Below, one piece after another: positions 1 to 5,674 of a DNA stretch of 8,442 nucleotides. Position 1 is the first letter of the stretch; each line of letters opens with the position of its first letter. The notes below the pieces were generated by a model. That model worked only from the letters and a program-made list of their open reading frames with translations. It was not told where the DNA came from and did no database searches. The stretch covers positions 1-8,442 of the forward strand of contig JBLHGU010000226.1 of assembly GCA_047615875.1 (NCBI GenBank), given 5' to 3'. Position numbers and translations under genes: made by a program. Source of the DNA: JBLHGU01 sp047615875 (GTDB lineage Bacteria; Pseudomonadota; Gammaproteobacteria; Arenicellales; CAJQKF01).

Positions 1-268
1 GCAGGTCATCATGAATCAGCGAGTAGGTGTGAATCATTTCGACGGCCGCTGCCGGGTAGTCGAGTGCCTCTAGTGGTGCACCAAGCATTTTCCCGGTAGC
101 GTACACCAGGCTAGCTCGCAATCGTTTACCACCCGCCAGGCAGGAATAACGCATTGCAGATACCAGTTCTGAGTCGGTGTCTTCGGGTAGAATGTTGGTC
201 AGAGTATCGTCACAACGCCTGGCCCAATGAATCATTTCTTCAGGGGCGAGAATAGTGGATTCAGTCAA
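1..268 (-). CDS. ispA: Farnesyl diphosphate synthase (geranyltranstransferase), N-terminal part, cut by the window edge
   Basis: This short-chain trans-prenyl diphosphate synthase condenses isopentenyl diphosphate with DMAPP and then GPP to give the C15 precursor of quinone side chains and undecaprenyl phosphate, in the cytosol. About 89 codons are present, reading leftward to the edge. Visible family marks are GGKRLR (residues about 46-51) and EMIHTYSLIHDDL at the break, the start of the first aspartate-rich motif (DDxxD) that binds Mg2+-diphosphate; the rest lies outside. I chose the TTG at 268-266, which gives an N-terminus close in length to E. coli IspA and overlaps the end of xseB by 8 nt. 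A GAGGA lies about 12-16 nt upstream. The first in-frame ATG (235-233) would remove 11 residues and has no good ribosome binding site. Overlap with xseB indicates one transcript; dxs often follows in this operon but cannot be seen. Confidence 0.93.
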   Translation of the reverse strand, partial: MTESTILAPEEMIHWARRCDDTLTNILPEDTDSELVSAMRYSCLAGGKRLRASLVYATGKMLGAPLEALDYPAAAVEMIHTYSLIHDDL

Positions 269-506
269 GGTCAGAAAAATCCTCGAGGACATCCTGATCT
301 TTCTTCTGCACTAGTATTTGTACTTTTTGCTCAGCTCTATTGAGCGCATTGCGTAGCTCATTGCACAAATTCATGCCCTGTTCAAAGTCTTTGATCGACT
401 GATCGAGAGATAACTCGCCTGATTCCATTCGCTCAACAATTTTCTCGAGCTCGGCATAATTCTTTTCAAAAGTAGCTAATGAAGCTTTAGATTTGCTAGT
501 GGCCAT
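261..506 (-). CDS. xseB: Exodeoxyribonuclease VII small subunit
   Basis: This is the small subunit of exonuclease VII, which degrades single-stranded DNA from both ends; several XseB chains bind the large catalytic subunit XseA. The 81-residue product matches the family length (E. coli 80). It carries the signature FEKNYAELEKIVERMESGELSLDQSIKDFEQG at about residues 13-44, a helix-turn-helix-like hairpin, followed by a charged coiled-coil-like helix (NELRNALNRAEQKVQ) and an acidic tail. It is the first gene of a leftward xseB-ispA operon and overlaps the ispA start. No convincing Shine-Dalgarno precedes the ATG, and the region upstream shows no clear minus-strand promoter. xseA is not in the window, as is usual, since it is normally unlinked. 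Confidence 0.96.
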   Translation of the reverse strand: MATSKSKASLATFEKNYAELEKIVERMESGELSLDQSIKDFEQGMNLCNELRNALNRAEQKVQILVQKKDQDVLEDFSDLD

Positions 507-578
507 TTCTAATAGTCAGTAAAGTTTGCTATAACGACTTTTTTGCGTCGAAGTTTGTGAAGGTCTGCCTTATACTCC

Positions 579-608
579 TTGACAAGAATTCCGCTCAAAA
601 ATTAGAAT
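579..608 (+). promoter_or_regulatory. Predicted sigma-70 promoter for the rubrerythrin gene
   Basis: A perfect -35 box TTGACA (579-584), an 18-bp spacer and a -10 box TAGAAT (603-608, 5 of 6 matches to TATAAT) face the rubrerythrin gene. Transcription would start near 615, giving a leader of about 75 nt that contains a small GAAA-capped hairpin (624-639). I saw no clear FNR, OxyR or Fur box, so the regulator is unknown. Confidence 0.6.
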
Positions 609-690
609 CAGTCTAAATATTAGGTGCTCGAAAGGGCGCGAATCATAGCTTACTTCCCGCACAATCACCAACCAGTTAGAGGTTTTTACG

Positions 691-1110
691 ATGGATCTTA
701 AAGGTAGTCAAACCGAACAGAATTTAAAAGACGCTTTCGCCGGCGAATCACAGGCTAATCGACGCTATTTGTACTTCGCTGCCAAGGCAGATGTAGAGGG
801 CTACAACGATGTATCTGCGGTATTTCGTTCTACTGCTGAGGGTGAAACGGGTCATGCCCACGGCCATTTGGAGTATCTTGAGGAATCTGGCGATCCGGCA
901 ACCGGTCTGCCTATTGGCGGCACGTCAGATAACCTGAAAGCGGCAATTGCCGGTGAAACCCATGAGTATACCGACATGTACCCAGGTATGGCTAAATCAG
1001 CACGTGAAGAAGGCTTCGATGAAATCGCTGACTGGTTTGAGACCTTGGCCAAGGCCGAGCGTTCTCATGCTAATCGTTTTCAGAAAGCTTTGGACAATCT
1101 GGACACATAG
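691..1110 (+). CDS. Rubrerythrin-family diiron protein, short form lacking the rubredoxin domain
   Basis: This is a ferritin-like four-helix-bundle protein with a non-haem diiron site; family members reduce hydrogen peroxide in the cytosol. All seven ligand positions of classical rubrerythrin can be matched: E19 (AGESQANRRY), E52 and H55 (EGETGHAHGH), E89 and E92 (AGETHEY), E123 and H126 (AERSHANRF). At 139 residues it ends after the bundle; the C-terminal rubredoxin domain with its two CxxC pairs is absent and the protein has no cysteine. Electrons must therefore come from a separate partner. A good Shine-Dalgarno (TTAGAGG, 676-682) supports the ATG. A promoter lies upstream and a strong terminator downstream, so it can be a monocistronic transcript. 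The following DUF3501 gene is a frequent neighbour of such rubrerythrins. The fold is certain; the exact substrate is inferred. Confidence 0.94.
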   Translation: MDLKGSQTEQNLKDAFAGESQANRRYLYFAAKADVEGYNDVSAVFRSTAEGETGHAHGHLEYLEESGDPATGLPIGGTSDNLKAAIAGETHEYTDMYPGMAKSAREEGFDEIADWFETLAKAERSHANRFQKALDNLDT

Positions 1111-1129
1111 TTTTTTGTCGCTCAGCAAG

Positions 1130-1158
1130 ACGGGGCCTGTTGGCCCCGTTTTTGTTTT
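1130..1158 (+). terminator. Rho-independent terminator after rubrerythrin
   Basis: A perfect 8-bp stem ACGGGGCC / GGCCCCGT (1130-1137 with 1142-1149) closes a TGTT loop and is followed by the T-rich run TTTTGTTTT (1150-1158). Six of the eight pairs are G-C. It should end most transcription coming from the rubrerythrin promoter before the DUF3501 gene. Confidence 0.92.
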
Positions 1159-1222
1159 AGTTTCACTGCCATTCTAAAAATATTGGCAATACATATTCAC
1201 CTGAAATACCCGGTTCCCGTCT

Positions 1223-1801
1223 ATGCAAAAGCTCACCCGCGAAGATTTAATGCCTCTCGAAACCTACTCTGTGGAGCGTAATTCTTTTCGCGAAAAGGTT
1301 ATCAATCACAAGCAGTTTCGCAGAATTGGCCTGGGCCCAAACCTAAATCTTTATTTTGAAGACCGGTTAACTATGCAGTATCAAATTCAGGAGATGTTAC
1401 GGGTAGAGAGAATCTTTGAGGCAGATGCTATTCAGGAAGAACTGGATACCTATAACGCATTGATTCCGGATGGAACAAACCTGAAGGCTACCATGATGCT
1501 TGAATACGTGGATATTGAACAACGTCGTCAGGCTTTGACTCAACTGATCGGAATTGAAAATACACTCTGGCTACAGGTTGGCAGTGGTGGCAAGGTTTAT
1601 GCTATTGCGGATGAGGATCTTGAAAGAAGTGACGACGATAAAACTTCTGCGGTGCATTTTATCCGTCTGGAGCTTGGTGAGGCTGCTCACCTGGCCCGGT
1701 CTGGGGCAAAAATTAAATTAGGTGTTGACCATGCAAATTATCAACATGAACTTGAATTGACTGAAGACCAACACAACGCATTAGTTGCGGATTTGAATTA
1801 A
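1223..1801 (+). CDS. DUF3501 family protein
   Basis: A protein of unknown function, 192 residues, recognised as DUF3501 by its N-terminal half: KLTREDLMPLETY (about 3-15), then RRIGLGPNLNLYFEDRLTMQYQIQEMLRVERIF (about 33-65) and the PDGTNLKATMMLEY segment (about 82-95). No signal peptide, membrane helix or cysteine is evident, so it is probably cytosolic. In many proteobacteria DUF3501 genes sit beside a rubrerythrin and a GlpC/HdrD-like Fe-S oxidoreductase, pointing to a redox or peroxide role; here only the rubrerythrin is present. The ATG matches the conserved N-terminus but has no recognisable Shine-Dalgarno. It lies 64 nt beyond the rubrerythrin terminator. A weak promoter-like pair (TTGTTT 1152-1157, N17, TAAAAA 1175-1180) overlaps the terminator tail and could serve it; otherwise it depends on readthrough. 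Family assignment is good; function is not known. Confidence 0.88.
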   Translation: MQKLTREDLMPLETYSVERNSFREKVINHKQFRRIGLGPNLNLYFEDRLTMQYQIQEMLRVERIFEADAIQEELDTYNALIPDGTNLKATMMLEYVDIEQRRQALTQLIGIENTLWLQVGSGGKVYAIADEDLERSDDDKTSAVHFIRLELGEAAHLARSGAKIKLGVDHANYQHELELTEDQHNALVADLN

Positions 1802-1857
1802 GCGGTCTTATTTCGATCACTTTTCCTCTCGCTCATTATTACAAAAACTTCGCTGAT

Positions 1858-3747
1858 ATGCCCTCACAATACGACGCTTCTTCCATAGAGGTCCTGACTG
1901 GACTCGAACCGGTACGTAAACGTCCCGGCATGTACACCCAGACTGATCGACCAAATCATCTAGGGCAAGAAGTCATTGATAACAGTGTAGATGAGGCGTT
2001 GGCTGGATTTGCCAATAAAATAGGCGTAGTTATCCATAAAGATGGCTCCATGAGTGTTAGTGATGACGGACGTGGCATGCCAGTCGATAAACACGCCAGA
2101 GAGAAGGTTTCCGGAGTTGAAGTTATTCTTACCCGGTTGCATGCCGGTGCAAAATTTTCTGATAAAAATTATACATTTTCTGGTGGACTGCACGGTGTGG
2201 GTGTATCCGTTGTAAATGCATTGTCGAAGCAGCTGAAAGTTAATGTCAGACGCGATGGTCAAGAGTTTTCAATGGCTTTTGCGGATGGCCGAAAACAGTC
2301 GGAGCTAGCGGTTGTTGGCAAGGTCGGTGTGAGAAATACGGGCACGACCATTCGGTTTTGGCCCGATGAAAAATATTTCGACAGTCCTAATTTTGCCATT
2401 ATCCGGCTGAAAAGATTGCTCAGGGCTAAAGCCGTATTGTGTCCGGGGCTTAAGATTGAGTTTGCTGATGAAACAGATTCGTCAAATGACGAGGCCTGGT
2501 GCTTTGAAGATGGTCTGGTCGATTACATGGTTGGAGAGTTGGACGGTGCGCTTACAATCCCCTCACCGCCATTCTCGGGATCCGTTAAGGGTAATGATGA
2601 GCAAGTCGACTGGTCGCTTTGTTGGCTGGAAGAGGGTGAGAACGTCGTTGGTGAGAGTTATGTAAACCTTATTCCAACGGCTCATGGCGGTACTCACGTC
2701 AGTGCCTTTCGTTCGGGACTAACCGACGCCATCAGAGAGTTTTGTGAATTTAGGGATATGATTCCTCGTGGTGTCAAAATAACCGCCGAAGACATATGGT
2801 ATAGATGCTGTTTTATACTTTCTGTTCGTCTAAAGGATCCGCAATTTAGCGGGCAAACCAAAGAACGCTTGTCATCCAGAGAGGCGTCTGCGTTCGTTTC
2901 TGGTGTGGTTAAAGATGCCTTCTCTTTGTGGTTGAATCAGCACATCGAGGATGCCGGAAAAATTGCTCTGTCAGCTCTGGAGCACGCCCAGAGAAGGATG
3001 CGAGCGGGCAAGAAAGTTCAACGTAAGAAAATTACTAGTGGCCCTGCTTTGCCCGGAAAACTGGCTGATTGCGCAAGTCAGAATCTGGATCAGACGGAGC
3101 TGTTTCTGGTTGAAGGAGACTCCGCCGGAGGCTCTGCTAAACAAGCAAGGGACAAGGACTTCCAGGCGATTATGCCTTTGCGCGGTAAGATTTTGAACAC
3201 ATGGGAGGTGGATTCTTCGGAGGTTTTGGCCTCTCAGGAGGTTCACGATATTGCAGTCGCTCTGGGTATTGACCCCGGTTCTGCTGATTTCTCAAAGCTT
3301 CGCTATGGAAAGGTGTGCGTGCTGGCTGATGCAGACTCAGATGGTGCGCATATTGCTACTCTGTTGTGTGCATTATTTTTGAAGCACTTCCGGCCGTTGG
3401 TTGAAGCCGGACGAGTGTGTATCGCAATGCCACCTTTATTTCGAATAGATGTTGGAAAGCATGTGTATTACGCTCTTGATGAGCATGAAAAGAAGGGCGT
3501 TCTGGACTTGATCGCCGCTGAGAAAATTAGAGGCAATATTAATGTGCAGAGATTTAAGGGGCTGGGAGAAATGAATCCTTTGCAGTTACGCGAGACCACC
3601 ATGGCTCGCGATACCAGGCGGTTAGTTCGATTATCCATCGATGATACTAGTGACGCGGACTTGTTAATGGATATGCTATTGGCGAAAAAACGTGCAGCTG
3701 ATAGAAAACAATGGCTGAGTATCAAAGGTGATGAAATCGATCTATAG
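1858..3747 (+). CDS. parE: DNA topoisomerase IV subunit B
   Basis: This is the ATPase subunit of topoisomerase IV, which decatenates daughter chromosomes together with ParC. The 629-residue protein is collinear with E. coli ParE (630). The GHKL ATPase domain shows QEVIDNSVDEA (catalytic Glu E38, Mg-binding N42), DDGRGMP (69-75) and the lid GGLHGVGVSVVNA (109-121). The transducer follows, with the QTKERLSS loop. The TOPRIM domain has the EGDSAGGSA motif (E419), PLRGKILN (440-447) and DADSDG (D491, D493, D495), which bind the catalytic Mg2+ ions. QRFKGLGEMNP (564-574) marks the C-terminus. Full-length similarity and the lack of the GyrB-specific insertion favour ParE over GyrB. The residues around VLASQEVHD, where quinolone-resistance changes map in E. 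coli, look wild type. The start aligns with E. coli ParE, although no Shine-Dalgarno is visible. parC is not adjacent. Confidence 0.98.
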   Translation: MPSQYDASSIEVLTGLEPVRKRPGMYTQTDRPNHLGQEVIDNSVDEALAGFANKIGVVIHKDGSMSVSDDGRGMPVDKHAREKVSGVEVILTRLHAGAKFSDKNYTFSGGLHGVGVSVVNALSKQLKVNVRRDGQEFSMAFADGRKQSELAVVGKVGVRNTGTTIRFWPDEKYFDSPNFAIIRLKRLLRAKAVLCPGLKIEFADETDSSNDEAWCFEDGLVDYMVGELDGALTIPSPPFSGSVKGNDEQVDWSLCWLEEGENVVGESYVNLIPTAHGGTHVSAFRSGLTDAIREFCEFRDMIPRGVKITAEDIWYRCCFILSVRLKDPQFSGQTKERLSSREASAFVSGVVKDAFSLWLNQHIEDAGKIALSALEHAQRRMRAGKKVQRKKITSGPALPGKLADCASQNLDQTELFLVEGDSAGGSAKQARDKDFQAIMPLRGKILNTWEVDSSEVLASQEVHDIAVALGIDPGSADFSKLRYGKVCVLADADSDGAHIATLLCALFLKHFRPLVEAGRVCIAMPPLFRIDVGKHVYYALDEHEKKGVLDLIAAEKIRGNINVQRFKGLGEMNPLQLRETTMARDTRRLVRLSIDDTSDADLLMDMLLAKKRAADRKQWLSIKGDEIDL

Positions 3748-3774
3748 CTCACTGCTAAATAACTGGGGATATTT

Positions 3775-5052
3775 ATGAGTCAGACAGATTGGCAGATTTT
3801 TGATCAACAGCATGTTTGGCATCCTTATACTTCTGTACCCGCCAGCCAGTCTCCATTACCAGTGGCTTCGGCGAATGGTGTTAGATTAACTTTAGTCGAT
3901 GGCACTGAGTTGATTGACGCGATGTCTTCCTGGTGGTCTGCGATTCATGGTTATAACCACGAAGTGTTAAACCAGGCGTTACTTTCCCAATCACAGAAAA
4001 TGAGTCACGTCATGTTTGGCGGACTTACCCACGAACCTGCCGCGACACTGTGCAAAAGATTGGTTGAGTTAACTCCCGACGGACTTGAAAAGGTGTTTTT
4101 AAGCGACTCGGGGTCAATAGCCATCGAAGTTGCCATGAAAATGGCTTGTCAATATTGGCAAGGTCGGGGTAAACCGACGCGCACCAGATTCATTAGTCTT
4201 AGCCGTGGTTATCATGGAGATACTATTGGTGCCATGTCTGTGAGCGATCCATCTAATGGCATGCACCATTTGTTTACGGATCTTCTGCAACAACAGATTT
4301 ATTTGCCCGCGCCACCCTGCAGATTTGATCAAGCGCATAATCCGGCATTATTGATGGAATTTGAGCGAATTATTGAGCAACACCGGCATGAGACAGCAGC
4401 AATTGTACTGGAGCCCATTGTGCAGGGTGCGGGTGGCATGCGTATGTACCATTCAGAAGTTTTGCAGGGCATCAGGGAAATCGCCGATCAATTTGAAATT
4501 TTGCTCATTGCAGATGAAATCGCCACCGGGTTTGGCCGAACGGGCAAAATGTTTGCCTGTGAGCATGCCGGGATCAGCCCGGATATATTATGTGCGGGCA
4601 AGGCCATGACGGCTGGAATGATGACCCTGGCGGCAACATTATGTACTGAGGATGTAGCGCTTGGAATTGCTGGCTCTGCGGCTGGAGTATTTATGCATGG
4701 ACCGACTTATATGGGTAATCCACTGGCCTGTGCTGTGGCCAATGCCAGTATAGATTTGCTCAATACTAGTGACTGGCAATCAAAAATTTCTGCTATAGAA
4801 GCTCAATTACGACATGAACTAGAGCCTGCGAGGTCCTTGTCAGGAGTTGAAGATGTAAGGGTAATGGGCGCAATTGGTGTGATTGAAATGTGCAATCCAG
4901 TGGATATGGCGGCAGTAAATGACATACTATTAGCTCAGGGTGTCTGGCTCAGACCTTTTGGAAAACTCATTTATACGATGCCCCCGTACATCATAAATCA
5001 GCCCGATTTAAGTCGCGTAACACAAACTATGTTGACGCTGGCTGCAATGTAA
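3775..5052 (+). CDS. bioA: Adenosylmethionine-8-amino-7-oxononanoate aminotransferase (DAPA synthase)
   Basis: This PLP-dependent class III aminotransferase of biotin synthesis uses S-adenosylmethionine as amino donor to convert KAPA to 7,8-diaminopelargonate in the cytosol. At 425 residues it matches E. coli BioA (429) throughout. Landmarks are HPYTS with Y18, SSWWSAIHGYNH (51-62) with the substrate-site tryptophan, SRGYHGDT (143-150) with the PLP-stacking Y146, ADEIATGFGRTG (246-257) with D247 contacting the pyridine nitrogen, LCAGKAMT with Schiff-base lysine K276, and WLRPFGKLIYTMPPY with carboxylate-binding R393. These BioA-specific motifs exclude other class III aminotransferases. TGGGGAT lies just upstream of the ATG as a ribosome binding site. 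The gene begins 27 bp after parE on the same strand with no terminator between, so the two are probably cotranscribed. No other biotin gene or BirA operator is seen here. Confidence 0.97.
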   Translation: MSQTDWQIFDQQHVWHPYTSVPASQSPLPVASANGVRLTLVDGTELIDAMSSWWSAIHGYNHEVLNQALLSQSQKMSHVMFGGLTHEPAATLCKRLVELTPDGLEKVFLSDSGSIAIEVAMKMACQYWQGRGKPTRTRFISLSRGYHGDTIGAMSVSDPSNGMHHLFTDLLQQQIYLPAPPCRFDQAHNPALLMEFERIIEQHRHETAAIVLEPIVQGAGGMRMYHSEVLQGIREIADQFEILLIADEIATGFGRTGKMFACEHAGISPDILCAGKAMTAGMMTLAATLCTEDVALGIAGSAAGVFMHGPTYMGNPLACAVANASIDLLNTSDWQSKISAIEAQLRHELEPARSLSGVEDVRVMGAIGVIEMCNPVDMAAVNDILLAQGVWLRPFGKLIYTMPPYIINQPDLSRVTQTMLTLAAM

Positions 5053-5053
5053 T

Positions 5054-5083
5054 TTGCACACAACTTGGGTTGCGCCATACAAT
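5054..5083 (+). promoter_or_regulatory. Possible promoter for the aor genes
   Basis: A good -10 box TACAAT (5078-5083, 5 of 6) lies 18 bp after a poor -35 box TTGCAC (5054-5059), immediately downstream of the bioA stop. It would give a leader of about 90 nt before aorA. The weak -35 would suit an activator-dependent promoter, but I see no recognisable activator box and no sigma-54 -24/-12 element. Confidence 0.35.
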
Positions 5084-5103
5084 AACCCCTACAACCAATG
5101 GTA

Positions 5104-5137
5104 CCAGAATGTGAAGAAGCATTATTTCCTGTTCTGG
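5104..5137. promoter_or_regulatory. Inverted repeat in the aorA leader
   Basis: CCAGAA (5104-5109) is repeated inverted as TTCTGG (5132-5137), 22 bp apart. Two G-T pairs and an inner GAA/TTC match could extend it into a hairpin with one mismatch. It lies between the possible promoter and the aorA ribosome binding site, so it may be an operator or an RNA leader structure. There is no U-tract typical of a terminator. Confidence 0.3.
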
Positions 5138-5182
5138 AGTAATTTAAAAATCATCTAAAAAGTATACCTAGGAGGTTACCTG

Positions 5183-5659
5183 ATGCTGAAGTCCCTACAT
5201 ATAGAGGCCAGTAAATGCACAGGCTGTCTACAGTGTGAGATGGCGTGTTCCTACGAGAACGAAGGGGTTTTTAACCCGTCCAAGTCGCGAATTAAAATAT
5301 TCACTTTCCATAACGAAGGACGTTTTGTCCCTTATACCTGCACCCAGTGTGATGAAGCCTGGTGTATGCAGGCTTGCCCGGTAGATGCCATTGTTCTAAA
5401 CCTGGTAACCGGCTCAAAAGATATCAAGGAAGACATCTGCGTTGGTTGCAAGGTGTGTACTATTGCCTGCCCGTTTGGCACAGTAAATTATAATCAGGAC
5501 ACCGGTAAGGTCATTAAATGTGATCTGTGTGGGGGCGACCCTGCCTGTGCCAGCGCCTGTCCTACGGAGGCGATTACTTATGTAGACGCCGACTCCACTG
5601 GTCTGGACCGCATGCGCGCCTGGGCTGAGAAAACTGACAATGCCCGAGCGGCAAGCTAA
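5183..5659 (+). CDS. aorA: Four-cluster ferredoxin-like electron-transfer subunit of tungsten aldehyde oxidoreductase
   Basis: This 158-residue iron-sulphur protein carries electrons from the AOR catalytic subunit encoded next. Its 16 cluster cysteines form four groups: C12/C15/C18/C22, C53/C56/C61/C65, C86/C89/C92/C96 and C113/C116/C122/C126, enough for four [4Fe-4S] clusters in the DmsB/HycB-like fold. There is no Tat signal or membrane segment, so the complex should be cytosolic. An excellent ribosome binding site (GGAGG, 5171-5175) fixes the ATG. aorB follows after 15 bp. The YdhY and BamC proteins have a similar build, but the FAD/NAD subunit gene downstream fits the AorABC type of Aromatoleum aromaticum better. 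In that enzyme, as I recall, AorA subunits stack into a filament that conducts electrons to a single AorC. Cluster binding is certain from the sequence; the subunit identity is inferred from context. Confidence 0.88.
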   Translation: MLKSLHIEASKCTGCLQCEMACSYENEGVFNPSKSRIKIFTFHNEGRFVPYTCTQCDEAWCMQACPVDAIVLNLVTGSKDIKEDICVGCKVCTIACPFGTVNYNQDTGKVIKCDLCGGDPACASACPTEAITYVDADSTGLDRMRAWAEKTDNARAAS

Positions 5660-5674
5660 CAGGAGGCGATAATT

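Noticed and set aside
528..561. Possible minus-strand promoter for xseB (TTCACA ... TATAGC)
   Set aside because: The spacing between the boxes is about 22 bp and no alternative -35 box fits, so it is not supportable.
1858..3747. gyrB instead of parE
   Set aside because: Length and sequence follow E. coli ParE throughout, and the long insertion found in proteobacterial GyrB is missing.
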